DNA from: Denticeps clupeoides
Lineage: Eukaryota > Chordata > Actinopteri > Clupeiformes > Denticipitidae
Length of the DNA: 64,000 bases
Direction: 5' to 3'
Assembly: GCF_900700375.1 (NCBI RefSeq)
Contig: NC_041724.1
Location: 19,697,922-19,761,921 of the forward strand
In this document: positions 22,017-33,592 of the stretch, piece by piece
Layout: the number at the start of each line of letters is the position of its first letter
Position numbering within the stretch: the first letter of the stretch is position 1
Position numbers and translations under genes: made by a program
The notes under the pieces: generated by a model
What the model was told of the DNA's origin: nothing
Databases searched by the model: none
The model's input: the letters and a program-made list of their open reading frames with translations, nothing else

Positions 22017-23221
22017 TTCTCAGGAAACATTTGTTCAAGAAACAATGTCACATACTGACATAAAGTGCACATGTGCAACACAGGCAAACTGGGCTACAGA
22101 CAGGGGACACAGACAGTGCAAAAGTAACATTTAACAAAAAAACATGTAGACGACAATGATACAGACAGCGCTAAACTAGTGAAATGAATAATAAATGTGC
22201 AATGTAAAATAGTGCAAATATTGCAAATATGGTGAAGACTACATGAAGGAAACTGCAAGTACTGCAACAGTATTGCACTATATTTTTTACCTCTAAGATC
22301 ACATTTATACTCAATTAAGAACTTATTCATGGTTTAACCTTATTAACATGACTGTTTTTTGTTCTGAAGTAACATTCTTAGCTTTAAGAAAAATGGCAAC
22401 CACATACGGCACCCCATACATGCAGCCCCTCTCACTGCACATCCCTGGTGCCAAGGTGGGGGCTTTGCCAGTCCATCCGGCTAGCCTCTTCTGCGTCCGT
22501 TGCGACAAGCAGGCCCTCTTCCTGCCTGTCCCAGCTGGGTCCTCATGCCTTCCATGGAGCTCTGTGGCGCTCCGCCCCTCTGGAGGCGGCCGCAGGCCCA
22601 TGCCTGGCCCTCCCTCTTTACCGGCTACCGGAGGACCCAGCTGAATTGATTCTCAACCCACCCTCCCCTCAGGAAGAGCCCCCAACCCAAACTGCACCAC
22701 CCTAAAAAATTATTTGGGGGAATATCCCCCGGCTGGTATTTTGGGGCTCGTCCACCTCGTCCTGGACGAGCACAGTCGGGTCAGGAAACTCCTTCCAGGG
22801 GTTCGGCTCCGCTGCTGGTTCGCCATCTGGGGGACATATAAGAGGGGAAGTGGGGGCGACATACAGACCCTTAAACCACGCACACACACACAGACAGAGG
22901 CAGGCAGAAGAGAGGGTCGTCTGGCTCCCTTTCTGGGCACTCCGGGACCTCCTCAGGGGGCACAGCCAGGACCTCGGGAGGCGCGACCTTCTCGCCTCCC
23001 GCCAGAAGGTCGCTTAATACTATAAAGGGTCCCACTTGCCACTTCAGTTGAAACTATGAAGTTTAATTGACTCACCTTAAAAGGAAAGCTTTGAATGTCT
23101 TATTTTATGATCGTGGTTTGGCATGTAGTGCTGCTGAAAACATTTAATTTCTCTAAGCAGTAGGAAATCTGGTTTTCTTATGCTTCTATGGAAAATAAGA
23201 AAAATTCAGCATTTCTATATA
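22017..23221. other. Unassigned, with a GC-rich block at 22400-23020
   Basis: The GC-rich block is open in several overlapping frames on both strands (22348-22705, 22702-22940, 22714-23025), which indicates composition rather than coding. ACATATAAGAGGGGAAG near 22835 could be a TATA-type promoter, as in an LTR or retroelement leader. I cannot assign a family. Confidence 0.35.
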
Positions 23222-23512
23222 TACAGTACAGGTCAAAAGTTTGGACACCTTCTCATTCAACGTTTTTTCTTTATCTTCATGACCATTTACGTTGGTAGAT
23301 TCTCACTGAAGGCATCAAAACTATGAATGAACACATGTGGAGTTCTGTACTTAACAAAAAGTGGAGACCTGACCTCCACAGTCACCGGACCTGAACCCAA
23401 TCCAGATGGTTTGGGGTGAGCTGGACCCCAACAATTTCACCTTTTTTTGTTAAGTACAGAACTCCACATGTGTTCATTCATAGTTTTGATGCCTTCAGTG
23501 AGAATCTACCAA
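23222..23512. mobile_element. Internally deleted Tc1 element with a perfect 68-bp inverted repeat
   Basis: The left end TACAGTACAGGTCAAAAGTT and GGACACCTTCTCATTC is a standard fish Tc1 terminus. Bases 23293-23360 are repeated exactly in inverted form at 23444-23511, with 83 bp between. The spacer encodes a scrap of transposase tail, PPQSPDLNPIQMVWGELD. The right outer end is missing, where a LINE begins. Confidence 0.8.
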
Positions 23513-23514
23513 TT

Positions 23515-24605
23515 CTACCGGGTCCAGATGGATTCAGCTCAAGGCTTGTCAGGTCCTGCGCAGATCATCACTGGACCCGCTTCATCATCCACCTCCTACA
23601 TTGTTCTCTCTCTCACCTGGAGACCGCTAGGAGCACTGTGAGAATCATGTTTTTTGATTTCTCCAGTGCTTTCAACACCATCCTACCCACAATCCTGAGG
23701 GACAAGCTGGAGCACACAGGAGTGGACCTTCATCTAGCCACATGGATCCTGGACTACCTCACTAACCGACCACAGTATGTGAGAACTCAGGGCTGTGTCA
23801 GACAGGGTTGTCTGCAGTACAGGGGCCCCGCAGGGAACGGTTCTGGTGCCGTTCCTCTTCTTCATCTACACTGCAGACTTCTCACACAACTCCACCAACT
23901 GCTTTCAAGTTCTCTGATGACTCTGCAATATTCGGCTTCATCACTGATGGGGACGTCAGGGAGTACATGGAACTGACAAGGGACTTTGTGGACTGGTGCC
24001 AGCAGAACTACCTCCAGATCATCTGAACAATACACTGGACTCATAATACAAACGCTCTCTATAAAAAAGGGCAGAGCAGGCTGGACCTGAGCCTTTGGAG
24101 TACAGGGGCCACTCCTGAAGACTTATGACTCTGTAGTGGCATCAGCCATCTTATACGGTGTGGTCCGTTGGGGCAGCAGCGTCTCCGCTGGGGGCAGGCA
24201 GAGACTGAACAGGCTGATTTGGAGGGCCAGCTCGGTTCTAGGATGCCCTCTGGACCCAGTAGAGGTGGTGAGTGACAGGAGAATGGTGGCTAAGCTACTG
24301 CACCCACGATGTGAGAAAGAGAGTTTCAGAAGGTCTTTTCTTCCAACCACTGTCAGACTCTACAACAAAGACGTCGCAGTTGGCCACACACACACAGACA
24401 AACAAACACACTCTGGCACGCAAACCCACACATCAAATACACCACTGTAGTTACCAGTTGTACAGGTGGACCCATTGTACATGTGTAGATTTCAATTGTA
24501 CATTTGTAGTTATATACATATACATATTTTTTTTGCTGCTCTGTTTCTGTCCACTTTCTGCCATGACAAATGCAATTTCCCACTTGTGGGACTAATAAAA
24601 ATTGA
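23515..24605 (+). mobile_element. LINE of CR1/Rex1 type, reverse transcriptase and 3' end
   Basis: Readable landmarks are the RT entry LPGPDGFSSRLVRSCADH, the palm [18 protein letters not shown], then LATWILDYLTNRPQYV, the catalytic FSDDSAIFGFITDGDV, WCQQNYLQI, and the C-terminal domain (AILYGVVRWGSSVSAGGRQR, LLHPRCEKESFRRSFLPTTV). The tail ends GTGGGACTAATAAAAATTGA with a TCTTATCTTATG repeat. Frameshifts make it inactive. Confidence 0.8.
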
Positions 24606-24904
24606 TCTTATCTTATGTTAAGACTTTTTAGCTGCTGCTGACCGCGTTCCTCATTAACACCTGCACGGCTCGCAATGTGGAGGCCTCACGTCATTTCAAA
24701 ATAAAAGTTCCCTACGGAAGACACAACGTGTTCTGCTGAAGACTTTTATTTTGTCATGGCCTTCTGTCAACACATGTGAAAGCAAGTCCAGCCGATGTCT
24801 GTCATTACAGCCCAGTGTGTTAGGGTGTGGCCTGGGGACCCATGAGTAGCAAAAAATGTTTACTCTGAATGTTTATTTTATTAATAGTTTATTACTTTAT
24901 AATT

Positions 24905-25060
24905 TATTTTAGAAATAACCAGCCCAGAGGATCACAGGCACAAAACTCCCAGCAATAACGGACACTTACACCATGCGCTGTCTCAGGAAAACAAAGAGCA
25001 TCCTGAAGGCTTGCCCAGCTTCACAAGTTGCCATTGAATCAGAATCAGAAAACTTAATTG
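24905..25060 (+). mobile_element. LINE C-terminal scrap
   Basis: One frame reads RITGTKLPAITDTYTMRCLR then KTKSIL, which is the 'IIG..LPSI.D.Y..RCLRKA..I' segment of CR1/L2-type elements. It is followed by an ATCAGAATCAGAAA tail-like string. Confidence 0.6.
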
Positions 25061-25169
25061 GTCCCAAAATCCTTTTGGAATCCTTTCCTCCTCCTTGATT
25101 ACGACATTTCAAATACCTTGTGCTCCTCCACCTTCCAATTCTACACTAAATTGGAAGCTCAATAGGATT

Positions 25170-26155
25170 TACAGTGCGTGCAGAAAGTATTCAGACCCTC
25201 TTTTTCTCTGTTATATGCAGCCATTTGCTAAATCATAAGAAGACCACAATCATGTACTGTTTATATTTCTGCAGACGTATTAACAAAGAAAAACTGAAAT
25301 ATCACATGGTCCTAAGTATTCAGACCCTTTGCTCAGTAGAAGAATAAGCACCCTTTTTGGGAAAGATGCAACAAGTTTTTCACAGCTGGGTTTGGGGATC
25401 CTCCGCCATTCCTCCTTGCAAATCTTCTCCAGTTTTGAAAGGTTGGATGGGAAATGTTGGTGGATTTTTTGGTCTCTCCAAAGATGCTCAATTGGGTTTA
25501 AGACAGGGCTCTGGCTGGGCCATTTAAGAACAGTCACAGAGTTGGTATGAATCCACTTCTTTGTTTTTTTTTTTGTTTTTTATGCTGCATGCTTAGGGTC
25601 ATTGTCTTGTTGGAAGGTAAACCTTGGCCCTGTCTGAGGTCCTGAGCACTCTGGAGAAGGTTTTTATTCAGGATATCCCTGTACTTGGTCGCATTTATCT
25701 TTCCCTTGATTGCAACCCGTCGTCCTGTCCCTGCAGCTGCAAAACACCCCACAGCATGATGTTACCACCACCTTCATTGTTGGGACTGTATTAAACAGGT
25801 GATGACCAGTGTCTGGTTTTCTTCACACATAATGCTTAGAATTAAAGTTAAAAAAGTTATATCTTGGTCTCATCAGACCAGAGAATATTATTTCTCACCA
25901 TCTTGAGTTTTTTTTAGCAAACTCGATACGAGGAGATGCTTCCATTGGGTCGCTCTGCCATAAAGCCCTGACTGGTAAAAGGGCTGCAGTGATGGTTGAC
26001 TTTCTACAACTTTCTCCCATCTTTACCTCTCTCACCAAGGCTCTTCTCCCCCAATAGCTCAGTTTGGCTGGACGATCAGCTGTCATCCCAAATGTCTTAC
26101 ATTTAAGCATTATGGAGGCCACTGTGCTCTTAGGAATCTTAAATGCAGCAGATCT
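25170..26155 (-). mobile_element. Tc1-like DNA transposon, minus strand, one end lost
   Basis: The 3' terminus TACAGTGCGTGCAGAAAGTA then TTCAGACCCTC is a known fish Tc1 end. Translation in minus orientation gives an N-terminal helix-turn-helix piece (FKIPKSTVASIMLKCKTFG), a core piece (DILNKNLLQSAQDL) and the catalytic tail KWPSQSPVLNPIEHLWRDQK, which keeps the third acidic residue (the E of NPIEHLW). The copy is frameshifted. Its 5' terminus is replaced by a (TG)n tract at 26156. Confidence 0.8.
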
Positions 26156-26185
26156 GTGTGTGTGTGTGTGTGTATGTGTATATAT
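26156..26185. repeat. (TG)n/(TA)n microsatellite, left part
   Basis: GTGTGTGTGTGTGTGTGTAT then GTGTATATAT. It continues at 27128 after an inserted element. Confidence 0.85.
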
Positions 26186-27122
26186 TAGAGGTGGGAATAG
26201 ATTCATTTTCTTAATCTAGATTAATCTAGATTAAAATGGCTCATTTGAATTCTGCCGAAGGCATTCAGAATATGTGTGCTACCCAAATAATGACTAAAAG
26301 TAAGTCTTTGAGAACCAGGTGGCGCATTAGACCAGGGGCTCATCTCCTGATTCCAAAATGCATCACAAACTGCTTGAGAAAACTGTTCTACTATGATAAT
26401 TGGTGATGAAAATAAATGATGTTCAATAAGATGTACTTGTGTTTACCAACTGTTTATTCAGTTAAATAGCTGCATCCATGTTACCACGTAACGTTTGATG
26501 AGGTAATTTCACAGTTTGAAGACTCGTTCTCGCCCCCTACAGTGCAATTCGGCTAGGTATACACCCGTGCTAAAATATCAAGGTGCAAGTCATCATAGTG
26601 TAGCGCTTCTTCTTCTGCGTTGTGTAACTTTTTTATTTCGTTTCTTGAACCGCAAATGATGATCTGACACCCAAGAGATTTTCTGTGCAAAGTGTATTCT
26701 GTACAAAAAGCAAGGTCGCGTCAGAACATCGCGTCTTTCTGCACCTCTCTCTACAATATACAGTATTAAAAGAACATAAAAAATATTCACAAAACAACAC
26801 GCACGCAAAATATTACTGATATGAACATAAATTAAAATGAAGGAAATAACTTTTTGCACACAAACCCCACGCACCTCTCTCAGCTCACGCCATGTGTCCA
26901 AGAGACCTGAACCGGGTCTCAAAAACAAAATAAAAGTCTTTAGGAAATAAGAAACTAAAAGACACAAGAAAGAAGAAATATAATTATAAATCTAGTGTAA
27001 CCATTTAACTCCGGCACAATAGCTTGCGTAGTATAGACCCAGCTCCCAACCCAACTTTGTGAATAATTTTGCCGGTAAGAGTCTCACGTTAACGCAGCAC
27101 GTTAACACCGATAACGGCCCAC

Positions 27123-27127
<5 letters not shown>
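26186..27127. mobile_element. 942-bp inverted-repeat element inside a microsatellite
   Basis: It begins TAGAGGTGGGAATAG and ends CGGCCCACCACTA, so the ends are inverted (TAGaGGTGGG against TAGtGGTGGG). Both sides are TA-rich microsatellite, consistent with a TA-rich target duplication. The right end (GTTATCGGTGTTAACGTG read inward) matches text I know from fish non-autonomous DNA transposons. The class is not certain. The 124-codon frame inside (26593-26967) shows no domain. Confidence 0.6.

Positions 27128-27192
<65 letters not shown>
27128..27192. repeat. (TA)n(CA)n microsatellite, right part
   Basis: Alternating TA is followed by alternating CA. A cysteine/valine-rich frame on the minus strand here is a by-product of the repeat. 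Confidence 0.95.
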
Positions 27193-27195
<3 letters not shown>

Positions 27196-27474
27196 AGAGA
27201 GTCTACTCCAGTATCAAACACAGTTGGACTAAAATGAAGGTGTACAACCATCTCAAGGATGATAAAGAAATGGAGTTAAATAAACTACTCACAATAAGTT
27301 AAGGAGATTGTTATTTACATGAGTGCTTTTCCTATTTGCGCTGAATTTTAATGAAATAATATTTATTACACCAAAAATTTAGACAACAGGGATATCCCAA
27401 AATAAGAAAAATTGACTGTAGCGGGCATTTCCACCATTTGCCGCAATGACAGCTTGAAAGCGATGTCTCATGCT

Positions 27475-28176
27475 CAATGACTACCGACCCATAGCAGTCA
27501 CACCCGTCATTATGAAGCGCTTTGGGAGGCTGGTACTGAGGCACATAAAGATAGTATTGAATGCTGAGCTGAAGTCGATAAACAGCATTCTGTCATCCCT
27601 CAGAAGCTTGTAAGTTGGACCTGCTGGGAATAAGCTCTCCACTCTGCAGCTGGATCTTGGACTTCCTAACACACAGGCCCCAGTCTGTGTCTATAGGAAA
27701 TAAGACCTCCAAGGTCCTCTGACTGAGCACAGGGTCCCCACAGGGATGCTGCTCAGCCCACTGCTATTCACTCTGCTGACATGCGGCTGTGCTGCACAGT
27801 ACAGTTCCAACCACATCATCAAGTTCGCACAACAGTAGTAGGGCTCATCACCAGCAACGACGAGTCTGCCTACAGTGAAGAAACATCTGGTGGATTGGTG
27901 CCGAAGCAACAACCTGACTCTCAATGTCACCCAAAGAACAAAGATCAAAGAGATGGCTGTCAACTTAAGGAAGAAACCGACTGTCACCACCCAACTACAC
28001 ATCAAAGGATCTGCTGTTGAGATCGTCAGCAGCGTGAAGTTCCTGGAACTTCACATGAGGATTCAGATGAGCTTTACTGGAGCCTCAACACCACCTCCAA
28101 CACCAAAAAAGCCCAGCAACGTCTGCACTTCCTCAGGAAGCTGAACAAGGCAAACCTCCCTCTCATCGAGACTTCC
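27475..28176 (+). mobile_element. CR1/Rex1-type LINE, segment 1 of a split copy
   Basis: It reads [20 protein letters not shown], then [40 protein letters not shown] and VSSVKFLEL, ending at LHFLRKLNKANLPLIET. These are consecutive RT segments. The copy continues after an L1 insertion at about 29893 and, further on, at 30417 and 34958. Confidence 0.8.
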
Positions 28177-28189
28177 GGTTATGGAGCGG

Positions 28190-29790
28190 TACTGAGTGAA
28201 CGCAAATCAGAGCTCCGCTACGAATACTGACTTAAATGGTATTCCTGGACACAACAAATGCTCACAAACTGATTCTATTTTAAAATCTTTACATTTTAAG
28301 ATGCCACCAAAATCAACTAAAACCACACAGAAGCAAGTTAAATCGACTGTACCTGGTGAGACTGACGCAGATGCTAAGTCCAATGAAGCTAGCGGCGAGG
28401 AGGGAGAGCCGGGTGTCAGCCGAGAGTCTGCAATTCTGGACGCTGAAATGTGCGATTTGATGGTTTGCTCCAGGCGAATAACGGAGTACAGCGCGATCTC
28501 AAAGCTCTCACAACACGGGTAACAGAAACCGAGGATCGAATGAGCACTCAAGAGGACAACGGCACGGAGTTGCAAACGCAGAACGCAAAGTTGAAAACTG
28601 CCATGGAATCCTTTTCATTAAAAGTCGAGGATCTGGAAAATCCGAGCCGTCGGTCTGATCTGCGACTAGTGGGACTCCCAGAGAAAAGTGAAGGGATTGA
28701 TATGTGCACCTATTTGGAGAACCTACTCCCCGAGATACTTGGCCCGGATCCTCTTGTAATTGAGAGATTCTCCGAAGTCCATTCTGAGTCCCCACCGAGT
28801 GGCGTGATAGTGAAGTTTCTAAACTACGCTGACAAAGTCCACACTCTGTAAGCAGCTCGAGCAGCAGGCACCGTGATGTTGGACAAAATAAAACTTATGT
28901 TCTTTCCTGACGTATCAGCTGAATTGCACAAGAGACGGAAAAGATTTGACGCGGTGAGGAAGGATCTTTGCGATCTGAACTTTCCTGAACTGTGTTATGG
29001 CATCCTTCACCCAGCGAATTTATGCGTGATTGTCATGGCCAACGCGCCTCCAGCCCGCTAGAGGGCGCCTCACCAGCCTGGGAGACGACGACCCGGAAGA
29101 GGAAATGGAAGCGGGCGGTGGCAAGTATAAAAGTGAGGTAACCCCAAGGAGACACACCCGCTCTTTGTATGAGTTTACTCGCCAGAGACGCTAGCTCTCT
29201 CACCCCCGACCTAAGATAATTGTACCTTCCTGAAATACGACCTTCGCCTGCCCACGACTTCGAGAATTGCCTGACCCCCTGGAAACCACGAAAGGAACCC
29301 CGACCGGAACTTCCTGGCTACAACCTCTACCTGCCCCTGACCTTGAACCTACCTGGCCCATCGGTTAAGACGGGATTCCATGCTCCCCTACCGTCCTGCC
29401 GCCCAAGACCTACTCCCGTCCAGTCCAAGATCCCGGACCATCCTGAAACCCGCCGTCTTCCGGTTCTCCTCTGCCCCGGTCCTTCCCAAAGATCCCAAAC
29501 TGACTCCCTGCTGCGTTGCAGTGCGTCCATTACTTCCTCATTCCTCGCCGGACAGGCGCCCCCGGACCTCCTGCCCCGCTCGCCCAGCGTCCTCTACCGG
29601 TACGACGGCTTATGCCCACGCCCAAAGTATGTATAAAGGAAAGCGGCGTTTGTTCGACAATCCTCCAGATGCTCAGAGATTTTTGCAAGATCTGAAAAAT
29701 AATGCTTAGCAGGAGGACTTAAAGGAAGATGGTTCTTTTCGATGTCAGATGCATGAGTGCAAACTTCTGGTTCACTACTGATGCTTAGAC
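28190..29790 (+). mobile_element. L1/Tx1-type LINE piece with ORF1, inside the split LINE
   Basis: ORF1 starts MPPKSTKTTQKQVKSTVPGE (28301). A coiled-coil-rich middle follows (ALTTRVTETEDRMSTQE), then the RRM-like part (SRRSDLRLVGLPEKSEG, LVIERFSEVHS) and the C-terminus (ELHKRRKRFDAVRKDL). After an inserted block it resumes with KGKRRLFDNPPDAQRFLQDL near 29635. It has shifts and stops. It ends by a long TG/TA/CA microsatellite and lacks ORF2. Confidence 0.7.
29033..29615 (+). mobile_element. GC-rich insertion in the L1 ORF1, LTR-like
   Basis: The L1 reading stops at LCVI and resumes at KGKRRLF. Between them lies GC-rich DNA starting TGTCATGGCCAACGCGCC, with a TATAAAAG box at 29126-29133, resembling fish gypsy solo LTRs. 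The exact right border and target duplication are unclear. Confidence 0.4.
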
Positions 29791-29791
29791 A

Positions 29792-29792
<1 letters not shown>

Positions 29793-29841
<49 letters not shown>

Positions 29842-29864
29842 TTGTATATACACACACACACACA
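29793..29864. repeat. (TG)n(TA)n(CA)n microsatellite
   Basis: A near-palindromic simple repeat of about 70 bp at the L1/LINE boundary. Confidence 0.95.
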
Positions 29865-29892
29865 TTTCTTGTGATGTTGGGTTGATATTCCT

Positions 29893-30227
29893 GTCTGTTG
29901 CGGATTCGTTCATCGTTCAGGCAAGCTGTTCCTCACCGTGAAGGGACCACGAGTGGACCAGCATAGCTCCATATTCAGGCTCTTCTGAGAAGGCCTAGGG
30001 AAGTGTTTAGAAGTGTCTACAGCACACGCCTCACCAAGAAAGCCCTCGGCATAGCAGCTGATCCCACCCACCCAATGCAAACCTTCTTCAGCCTGCTGCC
30101 ATCAGGGAGGAGACTGCGGAGTCTCCAGGCCAGGACCAGCAGACTGAAGGACAGCTTCACCCATCAGGCTGTCAGGAAACTCAACTCCCTCCCGGCTCTG
30201 CCCCCACTCTCCTCACTCCCCTCTTCT
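29893..30227 (+). mobile_element. CR1/Rex1-type LINE, segment 2
   Basis: YSTRLTKKALGIAADPTHPM, SLLPSGRRLRSLQARTSRLK and DSFTHQAVRKLNSLPALPP form the canonical C-terminus of the RT protein. It continues segment 1 and is interrupted by a SINE at 30228. Confidence 0.8.
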
Positions 30228-30416
30228 ACATTTACATTTACAGCATTTACCAGACGCCCTTATCCAGAGCGACTTACAATCAGCAGTTACAGGGACAGTC
30301 CCCCTGGAGCAACTTAGGGTTAAGTGTCTCGCTCAGGGACACAATGGTAGTAAGTGGGATTCGAACCCGGCTCTTCTGGTTCATAGGCGAGTGTGTTACC
30401 CACTAGGCTACTACCA
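30228..30416 (-). mobile_element. SINE family 2 with 9-bp target duplication
   Basis: On the minus strand it reads TGGTAGTAGCCTAGTGGGTA, ACACTCGCCTATGAACCAGA, the B-box GGTTCGAATCCC, then the tail GTCGCTCTGGATAAGGGCGT ending in GTAAATGTAAATGT. CCCTCTTCT occurs at 30219-30227 and again at 30417-30425, a clean target-site duplication. Confidence 0.9.
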
Positions 30417-31566
30417 CCCTCTTCTGCTCCACAAACTTTCTGAACCCTAACACACACAAACTGATCATGCACCAGTCACTCTGTGCAGCTTTGGTCTGCC
30501 AACTACACTGAAAAAAATAACGTGTAAATTTTACGTAACAGTTTACACTAACAATGTTCAAGTAAAATTTACTGCTATAATTTTAAATAAAACGCATTTA
30601 CCAGAATCAAGTAAAATCAAAGCATTACTATGACTTAAAATGTGTTAAATTATTAAGTAAATATTACTTAATTCTATTTAATGTATAAACTATATTTATT
30701 CAAAGCATTTATATAGTCTATTGCTTTTTTTTAAATATAAACCCACAGCTGTCCTTAAAATAGTAAATGTTATTTACTGTTATAGTTTTATTCAATATTT
30801 CAATAAATTTATGAAATATATTTAATTAAATATTTCTAAATATATTAATTTTGTCTGCATTTAAATAAGCCCACACACGACATAGACAATTAACATTTAT
30901 TTTGTTTCAACATTAAACAATGACTCAGTCACACAAATGTATGGTTTTTAAAGTTACATAAAGCAAAACCTCAGTTTTTTGCATGACAAGTGTTTTCCTA
31001 GGAATGGGAGTCCTGAAAACAACTAAATTTCTCAAGATCAGAAAGTGTTTTAACCCCAAGAGGAATACAAAAACATGGGATGAGTTTTAAACAATCATGG
31101 ATGTAATGCATGGATATAATATTTTTTTACCATTTCAATAAAAGTAACAATCCTCTCGAATAGTGCAGTTTCAACATTCAACACAGCACTCTGGACTTGT
31201 GCATTACAACATTAAATGCATAAAATATAAAACAATGCATAAAATGCATAGTCAAAAACAAAGCAGTTTCAACAATTAAACATGGCACTCTAGACTAGTG
31301 CTACAAACATGTCAAAGAAAAAAAAAAAAAGACCAGATGCCTTAGTTGGCACAAAGCTTAAAACAGTTCTAATAGGCAAGTGTCTTCCCACCACTGTTCA
31401 CAATGGTGAAACTAAATTCAAAAGCAAAACTTCTAATTATCTACACAAGTGACCAGAAAAACATTTTGTCTGTCCAAATGGTCCAATACAACCTGGAAGA
31501 TTTAAAAGTTAGTTGGGGAGTATACTGGCATCCAAAAATGTGCAGTAATTGCAATGGCAAAAGCTT

Positions 31567-33258
31567 TTAAGAAAGCAACTTCGACTTTAAAGCTTGTACT
31601 TTTGGAGGCAGCTTAATTCCATCCAATTCTAGAAAAAGTTTCTGAAACACCTCGAAAATGTAACGCAATGCTCTGGGGTATGCGAGGTTGAGGGCATAAA
31701 TGAGTCCCATAAGCAGTGCACAAGCTTTAGCAGCAGGAAAGATCTCCTTTCCTTCAAGAATAATGGATACGTCCACTGGATCCTTTCCATCAGCTCCATG
31801 GACAACCAGAATCTTGAGGGTGTGAAGCATTGTGTTACTGTGGTTGTCCTCCTGCACAATTTAGACAAAATAAATGACTTGGATATAACTGAAAAATGTA
31901 AACTGAAGTAATACAGTATAGATTACGCTTAACTGAGTCAAGCCTATTTTACAGCGAGCCAGGTTTAGTTAAACATTAGTTGAACATGACATAAGAGCCA
32001 CTACAGCCAAATAATGTTACCCTTAGCCATAAATATACTACTTAACTGTGGTACATTGAGGCCAGTTGGAGCTAAACTCTGCATGACAGTGGCCCTCCAG
32101 AACAGAATTTGGACACCCCTGCTTTAAGGTTAACCTTTACATCAGGGGTGGGGAACCCTGGTCCTGGAGGGTCAGTGTCCTGCAGAGGTTAGCCCCAACC
32201 AGCTCCAACAAACATGCTTTGACTTTGATTACCTGGATCAGGTGTATTTAATTATGGTTGGATTTTAACCTCAGCGGGACACAGACCCTCCAGGAGCATA
32301 GGTTCCCCACCCCTGGTGTATGTTATGGTAATACAACTTTAACATTTTAACATGACATTGAACACTTTACCTGGCAATCTTCAAACAGTTCCTCTTCCTT
32401 CTCGCCAAGGTACAGTATGAGGCTCCGGATAACAGCTTCACGCCTCATCTCAATGTTTTGGTTCTGTAAACATTATTATTTTCAATACATAACCAATATC
32501 CATAGAAAACAAAGTACCAAGAAATAATACGATGGCGTACGAGCAGTGATTTGAGTGAAGACCACAAGAGAAAAGTATGGAAAGATGGAGTCTGTCTGGT
32601 GGTTGCTTTTGTAGCGTGTTAAGCTGTTTGTTACCATTCTTTGCAGTTTAAACTGCTAAATATATTTACACTACACTATATTACACAGTATGTAGCAATT
32701 AAATGTCTGGGTATTCAGATCACTAGGTTTAAATCTAGGACTTTAGTTTTCGAACAGATAGAAGTAACATTTATGCTGCAATAGGTGAGGAGACTGTAAT
32801 GGAAACCACAAAATGAAACATCCCATGTACTTTGCTACATCTAAAGGTGATTGGTGCCAACATTTATAGTTGCCTTTAACTGTTTAACAAGTCTGGATAA
32901 GACCCAACAACTGACCTCTACAATAACAGTCCTTATCTGTGCTGTGTAAAGTACTATATAGATAAAAGTGATTTAAAACTGCATGTGCAAAAAGGGATTG
33001 ATACTGCAGGGATTGATACTGCATGTGCATATGTGTGTAGTGTGTGAGAGACAGACCACATTCCTGAAAAAAGTGAACAAGCTAAATTTAACATAAACAC
33101 ACCTGACTCAGTATGTCCATGTACGGCCTCAGCTTGGTGCCCACGACACCTCCCTTGAGCTTCATTAGGGTAATCATTTTTGGTGTGTAGGTGTCAAGCC
33201 TGTTCATGAAGCTCTGTTCCAGGGAAATTGTAGTTAATCTCCTAAATTCTTCTTTTAT
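31567..33258 (-). CDS. SAMD3-like protein, C-terminal three exons
   Basis: Exon a, 33103-33258, 52 codons, reads IKEEFRRLTTISLEQSFMNR and LDTYTPKMITLMKLKGGVVG, between a TCATTTCAG acceptor and a GTGTGT donor. Exon b, 32371-32463, 31 codons, reads NQNIEMRREAVIRSLILYLG, between TTTACAG and GTAAAG. Exon c, 31567-31851, 94 codons plus TAA, contains DPVDVSIILEGKEIF and ACALLMGLIYALNLAYPRAL. All junctions are phase 0 and no stop interrupts the exons. The text matches, from memory, the C-terminus of multicopy fish proteins annotated as SAMD3-like. Upstream exons, including any SAM domain, are not visible. The function is unknown. The gene lies wholly within the TIR element, so it is element-borne or captured. 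Confidence 0.65.
32153..32315. mobile_element. 163-bp MITE in an intron (hAT-like ends)
   Basis: CAGGGGTGGGGAACCCTGG at the left is inverted at the right (GGTTCCCCACCCCTG). This is a common fish non-autonomous element. A related worn end (GGCCCTCCAGAACAG, then TTTGGACACCCCTG) lies just left, at 32090-32121. Confidence 0.8.
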
Positions 33259-33401
33259 CTGAAATGACAAGAGATCAATATTTAAATAAGACTTTTAAAT
33301 TATTGTTTCTGGCCAAACAAGAGGGCTTAATAAAGGGAATAAATTTACATACCTTAGCTTCACAAAATAAAGCAGGCCATCTCTTCTTGAAGAAAAAAAT
33401 G

Positions 33402-33592
33402 GGTGGTAGTAGCGTAGTGGGTAACACACTCGCCTATAAACCAGAAGACCCAGGTTCAAATCCCACTTACTACCATTGTGTCCCTGAGCAAGACACTTAA
33501 CCCTAAGTTGCTCCGGGGGGGGACTGTCCCTGTAAGTACCGATTGTAAGTCGCTCTGGATAAGAGCGTCTGATAAATGCTGTAAATGTAAAA
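33402..33592 (+). mobile_element. SINE family 2, full length
   Basis: GGTGGTAGTAGCGTAGTGGG (A-box head), CCCAGGTTCAAATCCCAC (B-box), TGAGCAAGACACTTAACCCT and AAGTCGCTCTGGATAAGAGC ending GCTGTAAATGTAA. AAAATG stands on both sides and may be the target duplication. It lies just upstream of exon a of the SAMD3-like gene. Confidence 0.9.

Noticed and set aside
22348-23025. Overlapping frames of 60-105 codons in the GC-rich block
   Set aside because: Several frames on both strands are open at once, as GC-rich DNA allows, and none has a domain.
26992-27192. Cysteine/valine-rich 66-codon frame
   Set aside because: Translation of (CA)n/(TA)n simple repeat.
29594-29863. Minus-strand frame rich in T, H, Y and I
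   Set aside because: Product of the TG/TA/CA microsatellite.
32090-32121. Separate hAT element left of the MITE
   Set aside because: Only one worn end of about 30 bases is visible, so it is mentioned with the MITE rather than called on its own.
33402-33480. tRNA gene at the head of SINE family 2 (also 7131, 30416, 40528)
   Set aside because: The A and B boxes are present but the sequence does not fold as a tRNA and is followed by the fixed SINE body and tail.
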